Assembly: GCA_963704515.1 (NCBI GenBank)
Contig: OY969913.1
Location: 1,736,001 to 1,800,000 of the forward strand
Length of the DNA stretch: 64,000 nt
From: VRUE01 sp963704515
GTDB taxonomy: Bacteria; Actinomycetota; Thermoleophilia; Solirubrobacterales; 70-9
Reading direction: 5' to 3'
Shown: positions 1 through 8,171 of the stretch, in pieces
Numbering within the stretch: position 1 is the stretch's first letter
How the letters are laid out: every line of letters starts with the position of its first letter
Translations under genes and position numbers: made by a program
The notes under the pieces: model-generated
What the model was told of the DNA's origin: nothing
What the model saw: the letters and a program-made list of their open reading frames with translations, nothing else
The model's database searches: none

Positions 1-919
1 TTGGGCGCTCGGTGTTGGCTCTTAGGGTGAAGCAGGGGATGCCCAGGTAGGTGGTCTCCTCTTGGATGCCGCCGGAGTCGGTTAGGACGGCGCGGGCGTC
101 GGCCGTGAGGGAGAGGAAGTCGAGGTAGCCGAGGGGGTCGCAGAGATCGAGGCCTGGGTGGCTGGACTCGATTGACTCCATCGCCGCGCGGGTGCGGGGG
201 TGGACGGGGAAGACGACCGGGATCTCGCGGGCGAGGGCGGCGAGCTGCGCGATCGTCTCGCCGAGCAGCGGGCCGTCGACCAGGGCGGGGCGGTGCAGGG
301 TGACGAGGACGAAGGCGCCGGGCTCGACGCCGAGGCGGGCCGCGGCGCCGGCCGCGCGGAAGCGCCCCTCGAGCGCTACGAGGGTGTCGATCATCGTGTT
401 GCCGACCAGGTGGATGCGCTCGGCGGGGATGCCCTCGGCGTGCAGGTTGTCGTTGGCCTCGGGGCTGTGGATGAAGAGCTGCTCGGCGAGCTGGTCGGTG
501 ACGATCCGGTTGAGCTCCTCGGGCATCGTGCGGTCGAAGCTGCGCAGGCCGGCCTCGATGTGGGCGAGGGGGATCTGCATCTTCGCCGCGGTCAGCGCGG
601 CGGCCACGGTCGAGTTGACGTCGCCGGGGACGATTGCCAGGTCGGGCCGCTCCTCCTCCAGCACCGGCTCGAGCCGCTCCATCACCCTCGCCGTCTGCTG
701 CGCGTGGCTGCCCGAACCGACCTCGAGCATGTAGTCGGGCTCGGGCACGCCGAGCTGCTCGAGGAAGACCTCGGACATCAGCCGGTCGTAGTGCTGGCCG
801 GTGTGGACGATCGCGTGACGGCCCTCCGGCAGACGGGCGCGCAGGGCGGCAATAACCGGCGCCGTCTTGACGAAGTTGGGCCGCGTTCCGACGACGTAGA
901 CGATGCGCACGAGCGCCAC
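1..919 (-). CDS. wecB: UDP-N-acetylglucosamine 2-epimerase (non-hydrolysing), 3' end outside window
   Basis: Interconverts UDP-GlcNAc and UDP-ManNAc in the cytoplasm, feeding cell-wall or surface polysaccharide synthesis. The reverse strand reads MALVRIVYVVGTRPNFVKTA at the N-terminus, then HTGQHYD, GDVNSTVAAALTA, HIEAGLRSFDRTMPEELNR, GNTMIDTL and DSGGIQEETTYLG, all hallmarks of the WecB family and in the correct order. The frame is open to the left edge, so roughly the last 50-70 residues are missing. The start is GTG at 919; a second GTG at 910 is equally possible, and neither has a clear Shine-Dalgarno. It is divergent from rpmI with only 41 bp between the starts, so the two promoters must overlap or sit back to back. 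Family assignment is firm; the pathway it serves cannot be told from here. Confidence 0.93.
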   Translation of the reverse strand, partial: MALVRIVYVVGTRPNFVKTAPVIAALRARLPEGRHAIVHTGQHYDRLMSEVFLEQLGVPEPDYMLEVGSGSHAQQTARVMERLEPVLEEERPDLAIVPGDVNSTVAAALTAAKMQIPLAHIEAGLRSFDRTMPEELNRIVTDQLAEQLFIHSPEANDNLHAEGIPAERIHLVGNTMIDTLVALEGRFRAAGAAARLGVEPGAFVLVTLHRPALVDGPLLGETIAQLAALAREIPVVFPVHPRTRAAMESIESSHPGLDLCDPLGYLDFLSLTADARAVLTDSGGIQEETTYLGIPCFTLRANTERP

Positions 920-960
920 AGTACCCGGCGCCCGCGCGCGTCTGCTTCAATAGCGACCCC

Positions 961-1161
961 GTGCCGAAGATGAAGACCCACTCGGGCGCCAAGAAGCGCT
1001 TCCGCAAGACCGCCACCGGCAAGCTGCGCGGGCGGCGGGCCTACTCGAGCCACATCCTCGAGAAGAAGTCGCCGAAGCGCAAGCGGCGGATGGCGCGGCC
1101 GGTCGAGATCGCCCCGTCGGACACCAAGACGGTGCGGCACCTGCTCGGGGGCTCGAAGTGA
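961..1161 (+). CDS. rpmI: 50S ribosomal protein L35
   Basis: Small basic protein of the large ribosomal subunit, 66 residues, the usual length. The GTG start gives MPKMKTHSGAKKRF, matching the canonical L35 N-terminus, so the downstream ATG at 970 is not the start. The last codons overlap the GTG of rplT by 4 nt, giving translational coupling. In most bacteria infC precedes rpmI; here the upstream gene is the divergent wecB, so translation initiation factor IF3 must be encoded elsewhere. Confidence 0.97.
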   Translation: MPKMKTHSGAKKRFRKTATGKLRGRRAYSSHILEKKSPKRKRRMARPVEIAPSDTKTVRHLLGGSK

Positions 1162-1517
1162 GCCGGGTCAAGCGCTCCGTCCACGCGCGCAAGAAGCGCC
1201 GCAAAGTCCTCAAGGAAGCGAAGGGCTATTACGGGCGCAAGCACTCCTCTTACCGCTTCGCCAAAGAGCAGGTGCAGCGCTCGGGGATGTACGCCTACCG
1301 CGACCGGCGCAACCGCAAGCGCGAGTTCCGGCGGCTTTGGATCACGCGGATCAACGCCGCCGCGCGGCTCGAGGGCATGAGCTACTCCGAACTGATCCAC
1401 GGCCTCGACGGAGCCGGAGTCGAGGTCAACCGCAAGATGCTCGCCGACATCGCCGTCAACGACCGCGATGCGTTCCGCCGATTCGTGGAGCTAGCCCGGG
1501 AGGGCGCCGCCGCCTAG
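1158..1517 (+). CDS. rplT: 50S ribosomal protein L20
   Basis: Large-subunit assembly protein, 119 residues, typical length. The N-terminus MSRVKRSVHARKKRRKVL and the segment KGYYGRKHSSYRFAKEQV are family signatures. The protein is strongly basic and binds 23S rRNA early in assembly. The GTG start lies within the stop of rpmI. A strong intrinsic terminator follows 30 nt after the stop, so rpmI-rplT looks like a complete two-gene transcript. In E. coli and Bacillus L20 represses its own operon through a leader upstream of infC; with infC absent and only 41 bp upstream, that leader is not present in recognisable form. Confidence 0.97.
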   Translation: MSRVKRSVHARKKRRKVLKEAKGYYGRKHSSYRFAKEQVQRSGMYAYRDRRNRKREFRRLWITRINAAARLEGMSYSELIHGLDGAGVEVNRKMLADIAVNDRDAFRRFVELAREGAAA

Positions 1518-1546
1518 CGCGGACAGGCGACACTCCACTCTCCCGG

Positions 1547-1572
1547 GCGGGCCGTCTTACGGCCCGCTTTTT
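1547..1572 (+). terminator. Rho-independent terminator of rpmI-rplT
   Basis: Nine perfect base pairs (1547-1555 with 1559-1567), a 3-nt loop and a run of five T at 1568-1572. It starts 30 nt after the rplT stop and ends 51 nt before the next gene. It is the clearest canonical terminator in the window. Confidence 0.92.
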
Positions 1573-1622
1573 CGTTCCAGGAGACGAAACACCCGACCCG
1601 AAAACCACACCCACCGAAGCCG

Positions 1623-2342
1623 ATGATCGAGAGCCCCGACAACGAGAAGCTGAAGCTGGTGCGCAAGCTCGCCCAGCGCAAGCACCGCGAGCGCGAGGCC
1701 GCCTTCCTCACCGAGGGCGAGGACCTGCTCGAGGCCGGGCTCGCGGCGGGCCAGGAGCCGCGCCTTGTGCTGGTCGCCGCGGGCAGTGGGCGCGAGGGCG
1801 AGGAGGTCGAGCCGCGGCTGCTCGCCGGCGTCTCGGCGCTCGGCTCGGGGACGCGGGCGATCGCGGTCTGGGATCAGCGCTGGGCCGAGCCCGGCGGCTC
1901 GCCCTGCCTCTACCTGCACGGCGTCGCCGACCCCGGCAACGTCGGCACGATCGTCCGCACCGCCCACGCCCTGCTCGGCGGCACCGTGGTGCTCGGTCCC
2001 GGTTGCGCCGACCCGTTCTCGCCGAAGGCGGTGCGGGCCGGCATGGGCTCCGTCTTCGGTCAGCCGCTGGCGCGCGGCCGGGTGGGGGAGACGCCGGCGC
2101 CGCGGGCGGCGCTGCTCGCCCACGGCGGTGAGCCGCTCGCCGGGCTCGACGGCGTCGCGACCCTCTGCCTCGGCGCCGAGCGCGAGGGGCTGCCGGCCGA
2201 GGTGCTCGACGCCTGCGAAGCGCGGCTGACGATCGCCCTGCGCCCGGACGGCGCCGAGTCGCTCAACGTCGCGGCCGTGGCCGCAATTTGCGCCGAGAAG
2301 ATATCGTCGCTCGCCATGCCGGAGGCGAGGCCAGATGCTTGA
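1623..2342 (+). CDS. SpoU/TrmH-family RNA 2'-O-methyltransferase
   Basis: Probably methylates a ribose in rRNA or tRNA using S-adenosylmethionine. 239 residues. An N-terminal substrate-binding part contains SPDNEKLKLVRKLAQRKHRE. The C-terminal SPOUT knot has motif 1 (ADPGNVGTIVRTAHALLGG), motif 2 (LCLGAEREGLP) and motif 3 (LNVAAVAAICAEK). The conserved Asn and Arg of motif 1 are present. It sits between rplT and pheS, a common neighbourhood for this family in actinobacteria. Its last 8 nt overlap the pheS start, so the two are coupled. Which nucleotide is modified cannot be read from the sequence. Confidence 0.9.
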   Translation: MIESPDNEKLKLVRKLAQRKHREREAAFLTEGEDLLEAGLAAGQEPRLVLVAAGSGREGEEVEPRLLAGVSALGSGTRAIAVWDQRWAEPGGSPCLYLHGVADPGNVGTIVRTAHALLGGTVVLGPGCADPFSPKAVRAGMGSVFGQPLARGRVGETPAPRAALLAHGGEPLAGLDGVATLCLGAEREGLPAEVLDACEARLTIALRPDGAESLNVAAVAAICAEKISSLAMPEARPDA

Positions 2343-3393
2343 TCGGATCGAGGAGATCGGAAGCGAGGCCGCCGCCGCGATATCGGCCGCGGAGGACTCC
2401 GCCGCGCTCGAGGAGCTGCGGGTCCGCTACCTGGGCCGCAAGGCCGAGTTGACCGCGATCCTGCGCGGGATCGCCGCGCTGCCTGCCGAGGAAAGGGGTC
2501 CGGTCGGCTCGACCGCCAACCGGGCGCGCGTGAAGCTGGAAGCGCTGATCGAGGAGCGCGGCGCGGCGCTCGACGCGAGCGAGCTCGAGGCGGGCCTGGC
2601 GGCGGACCGGGTCGACGTGACCCTGCCCGGCGCGCCGCCGCGGCCGGTCGGCCACCCGCACCTGATCACCCGCACCACGCGGCAGATCGAGGACACGATG
2701 ATCGGGCTCGGCTACCGGGTGATGGAGGGGCCCGAGGTCGAGCACGACTACTACAACTTCACGGCGCTCAACCACCCACCCGGCCACCCCGCGCGGATGC
2801 TGCAGGACACCTTCTACGTGCAGTCCGACCCCGAGGTCCTGCTGCGCACGCACACCTCGCCGGTCCAGGTGCGCAGCATGGAGGCGCAGCCGCCGCCGAT
2901 CTTCATGATCGCCCCCGGCAAGGTCTACCGGCGCGACTCCGACGCCACCCACAGCCCGATGTTCCACCAGGTCGAGGGGCTGGCGATCGGCGCGGGGATC
3001 ACGCTCGCCGACCTGCAGGGGACGCTCGAGGCGATGCTGCGGGCGATCTTCGGCGGCGAGCGCAAGGCGCGCATGCGGCCGCACTTCTTCCCCTTCACCG
3101 AGCCGAGCGTCGAGTTCGACGTCTCCTGCTTCCAGTGCGAGGGCACGGGCGCGTTGCCCGGCGGCGAGCGCTGCAACCTCTGCAAGGGGATCGGCTGGAT
3201 CGAGGTCGGCGGCGCCGGGATGGTCGACCCCAACGTGCTCGGCTTCGTCGAGTCGAAAGGCTACGACCCCGAGCGCGTGCAGGGCTTCGCCTTCGGCATG
3301 GGGGTCGAGCGGATCGCGATGCTGCGCCATGGCGTGCCGGACCTGCGGCGCTTCTTCGACAACGACGTGCGAGTGCTGGAGCAGTTCTCGTGA
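2335..3393 (+). CDS. pheS: Phenylalanyl-tRNA synthetase alpha subunit
   Basis: Catalytic subunit of the alpha2-beta2 PheRS that charges tRNA-Phe. 352 residues, normal length. A coiled-coil N-terminal arm covers residues 1-85. Class II motif 2 reads KVYRRDSDATHSPMFHQVEG and motif 3 reads GFAFGMGVERIAMLRHG. The usual CxxC pair before the active site (CFQC, CNLC) is retained. The ATG overlaps the upstream methyltransferase by 8 nt. pheT follows 10 nt after the stop. Confidence 0.97.
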   Translation: MLDRIEEIGSEAAAAISAAEDSAALEELRVRYLGRKAELTAILRGIAALPAEERGPVGSTANRARVKLEALIEERGAALDASELEAGLAADRVDVTLPGAPPRPVGHPHLITRTTRQIEDTMIGLGYRVMEGPEVEHDYYNFTALNHPPGHPARMLQDTFYVQSDPEVLLRTHTSPVQVRSMEAQPPPIFMIAPGKVYRRDSDATHSPMFHQVEGLAIGAGITLADLQGTLEAMLRAIFGGERKARMRPHFFPFTEPSVEFDVSCFQCEGTGALPGGERCNLCKGIGWIEVGGAGMVDPNVLGFVESKGYDPERVQGFAFGMGVERIAMLRHGVPDLRRFFDNDVRVLEQFS

Positions 3394-3403
3394 GGTGGCC
3401 GTC

Positions 3404-5941
3404 GTGAAGGTCCCGTACTCATGGCTGCGCGAATACTGCGACCCGGGCATGGCGCCCGAGCAGCTGGCGGAGCGGCTGGCGATGACCGGCACCGAGGTGG
3501 AGCGGGTCGGCGCGGTCGGGCCGCCCTCGCCGCAGGGCTTCGCGATCGGCAAGGTTCTGAGCGCCGAGCCGCACCCCGATGCCGACCGGCTGCGCGTCTG
3601 CCAGGTCGACACCGGCGACGGCGAGCGCACGGTCGTCTGCGGGGCGCCGAACGTCGCCGCAGGCCAGACGGTGGTCGTGGCGCTGCCCGGGGCGACGATG
3701 CCGGGCGGCCAGAAGATCGGCGAAGCGAAGCTGCGCGGCGTGCGCTCCGCCGGGATGATCTGCTCGGCCGCCGAGCTCGGCCTCGGCGAGAGCCCCGACG
3801 GCATCCTCGTCCTGGACGCCGGTTCCGGTGCGCCTTATCCCCCCGTGGCGGAGGAAAAGCGCACCGGAAGCCTCGTGCCGGGGACGCCGCTGGACGAAGT
3901 GCTGCCGCTGTCGGAGGCGGTGCTGGAGCTGGAGGTGACGCCGAACCGGGTCGACTGCTTCGGCGTCTACGGCGTCGCCCGCGAGGTGCACGCGATCAGC
4001 GCCGCGCCGCTCGCCCGGGAGCCCTGGCTGGAGGACGCGCCGGCCGAGGGTGACGGCGAGGTGGGGGACTACGCCTCGGTGACGGTCGAGGTCCCCGAGC
4101 TCTGCCCGCGCTTCACCGCCCGCGCCTTCACCGAGGTGACGATCGGTCCCTCGCCGACCTGGCTGCAGGCGCGGCTCGCCGCGGCCGGGCAGCGGCCGAT
4201 CAACAACGTCGTCGACATCACCAACTACGCGATGCTGCTCACCGCCCAGCCGCTGCACGCCTTCGACCTCGACAAGGTGCCGGGCGGGGCGCTGACCGTG
4301 CGCGCCGCGGCCGAGGGCGAGAAGATGACCACGCTCGACGAGGTCGAGCGGACCTTCGATGCCGAGACGGTGCTGGTCTGTGACGCCAACGGCCCCTCGG
4401 GGATCGCCGGGATCATGGGCGGCCAGGTCTCCGAGGTATCCGAGCAGACGACCAGCGTCCTGCTCGAGGTGGCGAACTGGAACGGGACCAACATCCTGCG
4501 CACCTCGCGGCTGCTGGCGCTGCGCTCCGAGGCCTCCTCGCGCTTCGAGAAGCAGCTGCACCCAGAGCTCTGCATGCGGGCCCAGCGGATCGCCTCGCGG
4601 CTGCTGGTCGAGCTCTGCGGGGCGAAGCTGGTGCCGGGGACGATCGACGTCGCCGCAGAGGTCCCGGCGACGCCGACGATCGGCTTGCGCGGCGAGCGGG
4701 TCGAGGGCCTGCTCGGCATGCCGATCCCGCGCGGGGACCAGAAGGCCTACCTGGAGCGGCTCGGGTTCGGCGTCGCTGAGAGCGACGCGGGGCTCGATGT
4801 GACCGTGCCGCCCGACCGCCACTACGACGTGACCCGCGAGGTCGACCTGATCGAGGAGGTCGGCCGCGTCCACGGCCTCGAGGAGAACCTGCCCAGCACC
4901 CTGCCCGCCGTCGCCGGCCGGGTGGGCGGCTTGAGCCGCGAGCAGCGCCTGCGCCGCCGGGCGGAGGACGCGCTGCGGGACCTCGGCTTCGACGAGATCG
5001 TCGGCTGGAGCTTCACCGACCCGGGCGAGGCCGGTCGGCTGCGCATCCCCGCCGAGGACCCACGCGCCACCCCCGTCGTGATCGACAACCCCCTCTCCGA
5101 GGACCAGTCCGCCATGCGCACCACCCTCCTGGGCAGCCTCCTGGACGCCACCCAACGCAACCTCTCGCACGGCACCCCCTCCGTAGCGCTCTACGAGTCC
5201 GCCCGCGTCTACCTGCCCCGGGGGTCGACGGGCCTAAATGTCAAGGCAGACTTGACAAATCGGCCCGTCAGCGGGTTCGGCGGCGAGTTTGTCGGCGAGA
5301 GGGGGGCGCCTGACCTGGAGCCGCACAGGGTTGGGGCCGTGGTGGTGGGGGAGCTCGTCTCGGGGTCCTGGCGCGGGCCGGGGGTCGCCGGCGACCTCTT
5401 CGCGCTCAAGGGCGTGCTCGAAGCGCTTGCCGGGCAGCTCGGCGTGGCGCTTTCCTTCGAGCCGGCCGAGGAGCCCTTCCTGCATCCGGGGCGCTCCGCG
5501 GCCGTGCGGGTCGGGGAAGACGTGGCCGGCTGGATCGGAGAGCTGCACCCGCTGGTCGCGCGCGCCTGGGACATCGAGTCCGCCGCCGCCTTCGAGGTCG
5601 AACTCGCGACCCTGGTGGCCGCCGCCCGCACCGGCGAGGAGGTCTACGAAGACGTGACCACCTTCCCGGCCGTCCACCAGGACCTGGCCGTGGTCGTCCC
5701 CGAGGGCGTGCCCGCCGCCGAGCTGCGGCGGCTCGTCCTGCTCGGCGGCGGCGAGCTGCTGCAGGGCGCCGAGGTCTTCGACCTTTACGAGGGCGAGCAG
5801 GTCGGCGAGGGGCGCAAGAGCCTCGCCCTGCGGCTCGAGTTCCGGGCGTCCGACCGCACGCTCACCGACGAGGAGGTCGTCGAGCTGCGGGCCGCGATCG
5901 AGGCCGAGCTGGAGAAGATCGGAGGGACGCTGCGTGGCTGA
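3404..5941 (+). CDS. pheT: Phenylalanyl-tRNA synthetase beta subunit
   Basis: Structural and editing partner of PheS, 845 residues. The start is taken as GTG 3404 (MKVPYSWLREYC), preceded by a GAGGTGG ribosome site. Order of domains: EMAP/tRNA-binding region (about 40-155), B3/B4 editing domain with RPINNVVDITNYAM, B5 domain, catalytic-like core, and a C-terminal FDX-ACB anticodon-binding domain. Two stretches look foreign to the family. Residues 140-156 and 608-622 are each encoded by an imperfect DNA palindrome (3823-3869 and 5227-5269) and fall in linkers between domains. The second is strikingly A+T-rich. Both keep the frame open. The last codons overlap argC by 8 nt. Confidence 0.97.
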   Translation: MKVPYSWLREYCDPGMAPEQLAERLAMTGTEVERVGAVGPPSPQGFAIGKVLSAEPHPDADRLRVCQVDTGDGERTVVCGAPNVAAGQTVVVALPGATMPGGQKIGEAKLRGVRSAGMICSAAELGLGESPDGILVLDAGSGAPYPPVAEEKRTGSLVPGTPLDEVLPLSEAVLELEVTPNRVDCFGVYGVAREVHAISAAPLAREPWLEDAPAEGDGEVGDYASVTVEVPELCPRFTARAFTEVTIGPSPTWLQARLAAAGQRPINNVVDITNYAMLLTAQPLHAFDLDKVPGGALTVRAAAEGEKMTTLDEVERTFDAETVLVCDANGPSGIAGIMGGQVSEVSEQTTSVLLEVANWNGTNILRTSRLLALRSEASSRFEKQLHPELCMRAQRIASRLLVELCGAKLVPGTIDVAAEVPATPTIGLRGERVEGLLGMPIPRGDQKAYLERLGFGVAESDAGLDVTVPPDRHYDVTREVDLIEEVGRVHGLEENLPSTLPAVAGRVGGLSREQRLRRRAEDALRDLGFDEIVGWSFTDPGEAGRLRIPAEDPRATPVVIDNPLSEDQSAMRTTLLGSLLDATQRNLSHGTPSVALYESARVYLPRGSTGLNVKADLTNRPVSGFGGEFVGERGAPDLEPHRVGAVVVGELVSGSWRGPGVAGDLFALKGVLEALAGQLGVALSFEPAEEPFLHPGRSAAVRVGEDVAGWIGELHPLVARAWDIESAAAFEVELATLVAAARTGEEVYEDVTTFPAVHQDLAVVVPEGVPAAELRRLVLLGGGELLQGAEVFDLYEGEQVGEGRKSLALRLEFRASDRTLTDEEVVELRAAIEAELEKIGGTLRG
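3823..3869 (+). repeat. In-frame palindromic element within pheT (copy 1 of two)
   Basis: An inverted repeat: 3823-3833 pairs with 3859-3869 (11 bp), then one mismatch and two more pairs. The left arm TTCCGGTGCGCCTT and the right arm region GGAAAAG/CGCACCGGAAGCC recur almost exactly at 56636-56685 in an intergenic spacer. Inside pheT it encodes GAPYPPVAEEKRTGS in the linker after the tRNA-binding domain, where PheT proteins normally pass straight from GILVL to the GTPL segment. This resembles the in-gene palindromic elements of Rickettsia in behaviour; no sequence kinship is claimed. Confidence 0.7.
5227..5269 (+). repeat. Second palindrome inside pheT, A+T-rich
   Basis: Eight outer pairs (5227-5234 with 5262-5269), a small internal mismatch zone, then seven inner pairs (5239-5245 with 5251-5257). 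The core AAATGTCAAGG is unusually A+T-rich for this genome. It encodes GLNVKADLTNRPV in a variable loop of PheT. No other copy was noticed in the window, so it may be an insertion of a different element family or a chance fold. Confidence 0.5.
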
Positions 5942-6965
5942 GCCGCTCACACAGCCGTTCGCGGGCGAGCCGACGGCGCGGGTTCTGGTCGCCGGCGCCT
6001 CGGGCTTCACCGGCGCCCTGGCGGCGCAGATCGTCTGGCGCCACCCCCGCCTCGAGCTGGTCGCCGCGACCTCGCGCAGCGACGCCGGCCGGCGGCTCGA
6101 AGACCTCTACCCGCGCTACCGCGTGCCACTCGACCTGACCGAGCTCGACCTCGACCGGATCGAGGAGGTCGACGCGGCGATCGTCGCCTACCCGCACGGC
6201 GCCTCGGCGCCGACCGTGGCGGCGCTGCGCGGCCTCGGCGTGCTCGTCGTCGACCTCTCCGCCGACTTCCGGCTTCGCGACCTGCCGACCTACGAGCGCT
6301 GGTACGGCGAGCACGGCGCGCCGGAGCTGCTCGAGGGCGCCGTGTACGGGCTGACCGAGCTCCACCGCGAGCAGCTGCGCGAGGCCGAGCTGGTGGCGAC
6401 CCCCGGCTGCTACCCGACCGCGAGCGTGCTGGCGCTGGCGCCGCTGGCCGAGAAGGGCCTGGTCGCCGAGGCCTACGTCTCGGCGATGCAGGGAACCTCC
6501 GGCTACGGGCGCAGCAGCGACGACACCGTCCACTTCAGCGCGATGACCGAGAACGCCTTCCCCTACAAGACCGAGGGCCACCGCCACCGGCCCGAGATCG
6601 AGCAGGAGCTGGCAGCGCTCGGCAGCCCGGCCCCGGTCAGCTTCGTGCCGCACCTGCTGCCGCTCGACCAGGGCGAGCTGGCGACCTGCTTCGCGCAGCT
6701 CTCCGAGCCGCTGTCGAAGGAGCATGTGCAGGCGCTCTACCGCGAGCGCTACGCGGGCGAGCCGTTCGTCCGCGTGCTCGACGGCCCACCGAACCTGCGG
6801 GCCGTGCGCGACACCAACGAGTGCCACGTCTACGTCACCGTCGAGGAGCGGGGCCGGGCGATCGCCTTCGCGGCGATCGACAACATCTGGAAGGGCGCCT
6901 CCGGCCAGGGCGTGCAGAACCTCAACCTGATGCTCGGCCTCGACGAGACGGAGGGCCTCGCATGA
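5934..6965 (+). CDS. argC: N-acetyl-gamma-glutamyl-phosphate reductase
   Basis: Third step of arginine synthesis: NADPH-dependent reduction of N-acetylglutamyl-5-phosphate to the semialdehyde. 343 residues. The N-terminal Rossmann motif is VAGASGFTGALAAQI. The catalytic cysteine sits in ATPGCYPTASVLAL, and QGTSGYGRSSDD with the C-terminal HVYVTVEERGRA completes the family pattern. The GTG start lies 8 nt inside pheT and the stop overlaps argJ by 4 nt, so pheST and the arg genes may share a transcript. Confidence 0.96.
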   Translation: MAEPLTQPFAGEPTARVLVAGASGFTGALAAQIVWRHPRLELVAATSRSDAGRRLEDLYPRYRVPLDLTELDLDRIEEVDAAIVAYPHGASAPTVAALRGLGVLVVDLSADFRLRDLPTYERWYGEHGAPELLEGAVYGLTELHREQLREAELVATPGCYPTASVLALAPLAEKGLVAEAYVSAMQGTSGYGRSSDDTVHFSAMTENAFPYKTEGHRHRPEIEQELAALGSPAPVSFVPHLLPLDQGELATCFAQLSEPLSKEHVQALYRERYAGEPFVRVLDGPPNLRAVRDTNECHVYVTVEERGRAIAFAAIDNIWKGASGQGVQNLNLMLGLDETEGLA

Positions 6966-8155
6966 GCGCCCCGGCGGCGGACGCGGAGAGGAGCATGCCG
7001 GGTGACCATTTCTTCGGGTCGCGGTGGGTCAACCCGCCACCGGGGGTCGAGGAGCTCGACCCCGCGGCGCTGCCACCCGGCTTCCGGGCGGGCGCCGCGC
7101 ATTGCGGGTTGAAGGGCGGCGGCAAGACCGACGTCGGCCTGCTCGTCTGCGACGCCGAGCGGGTCGCCTCCTCGATCCTGCTGACCCGCAACGCCTCCTC
7201 GGCGGCGCCGGTGCGGGTCTGCCGCGAGCGCTGCGAGCGGGGCGCGATCCGCGCCGCAGTCGTCAACGCCGGCAACGCCAATGCCGAGACGGGCGAGCAG
7301 GGCTACGCCGACGCGGTCGCGATGTGCGACGAGGCGGCCGCCCAGCTCGGCCTGCGGCCCGAGCTGGTCGCCGTCGCCGAGACCGGCGTGATCGGCGTGC
7401 CGCTGCCGATCGAGACCGTGCTCGGCGGGATCGGCGACGCCGCCAAGGCGCTCTCCGAGAACGGTGGCGCCGCCTTCTCCGAGGCGATCCTGACCACCGA
7501 CCGCTGGCCGAAGCGCTGCACCCTGCGCGCCGATGGCGTGACGATCTCCGCCCAGGCCAAGGGCGGCGGGATGATCCAGCCGAACATGGCGACGATGCTC
7601 TGCTTCGTGCAGACCGACGCCGTGGTCGAGGACCCCGAGGCGGCCCTGCGGGCCGCCTGCGACGCCTCCTTCGAGCGGATCACGGTCGACGGTCAGATGA
7701 GCACCAACGACACGCTGCTGCTGCAGGCGACCGGCGCCGCCGGGGCGCCGCTGCCCGCGGGCCTGCTCGAGGCGGTGCTCCTGCAGCTGGCGATCGAGGT
7801 GGTCGCCGACGGCGAGGGATCGACTCGGGTGGGCCGGGTGCAGGTCGACGGCGCCGCCTCGCAGGCCGAGGCCGAGCGGGTCGCCCGGGCGATCGCCAAC
7901 TCGCCCCTGGTCAAGACCGCCCTCTTCGGACGCGATCAGAACTGGGGCCGGATCGCCCAGGCGGCGGGCATGGCGCTGGCCGGCGAGGATCTGCACGAGA
8001 TCGGCGCCGGCGCGATCGACAACGCCGAGCTCGGCGAGGACCTGCCGGAGGCCGAGATCGGCCTGCGCCTCGGGCGGGGCGAGCACTCGGCCCACGTCTG
8101 GTTCTCCGACCTGGGCTATGAGTACGTCAGGATCAACGCCGAGTACACGACATGA
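6962..8155 (+). CDS. argJ: Glutamate N-acetyltransferase / amino-acid acetyltransferase (ornithine acetyltransferase)
   Basis: Recycles the acetyl group from acetylornithine to glutamate; many family members also make acetylglutamate from acetyl-CoA. 397 residues from ATG 6962, which overlaps the argC stop. The self-cleavage site is in KGGGMIQPNMATML, with Thr of MATML as the expected nucleophile that becomes the N-terminus of the beta chain. GQMSTNDTLLL and FGRDQNWGRI are also typical. A shorter product from ATG 6995 is possible. No separate argA is seen here. Confidence 0.95.
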   Translation: MSAPAADAERSMPGDHFFGSRWVNPPPGVEELDPAALPPGFRAGAAHCGLKGGGKTDVGLLVCDAERVASSILLTRNASSAAPVRVCRERCERGAIRAAVVNAGNANAETGEQGYADAVAMCDEAAAQLGLRPELVAVAETGVIGVPLPIETVLGGIGDAAKALSENGGAAFSEAILTTDRWPKRCTLRADGVTISAQAKGGGMIQPNMATMLCFVQTDAVVEDPEAALRAACDASFERITVDGQMSTNDTLLLQATGAAGAPLPAGLLEAVLLQLAIEVVADGEGSTRVGRVQVDGAASQAEAERVARAIANSPLVKTALFGRDQNWGRIAQAAGMALAGEDLHEIGAGAIDNAELGEDLPEAEIGLRLGRGEHSAHVWFSDLGYEYVRINAEYTT

Positions 8156-8171
8156 GCAAGGGAGCAGCGAG

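Noticed and set aside
192..973. Long forward-strand open frames across the first kilobase
   Set aside because: They are antisense shadows of wecB: high G+C DNA keeps opposite frames open, and the reverse strand carries all the family motifs.
1514..1711. Short reverse ORF over the rplT terminator
   Set aside because: No conserved content, overlaps a strong terminator and the start of the methyltransferase gene.
2263..3804. 513-codon reverse-strand frame opposite pheS/pheT
   Set aside because: Low-complexity Arg/Pro/Ala translation with no motif; the forward strand encodes conserved PheRS motifs throughout.
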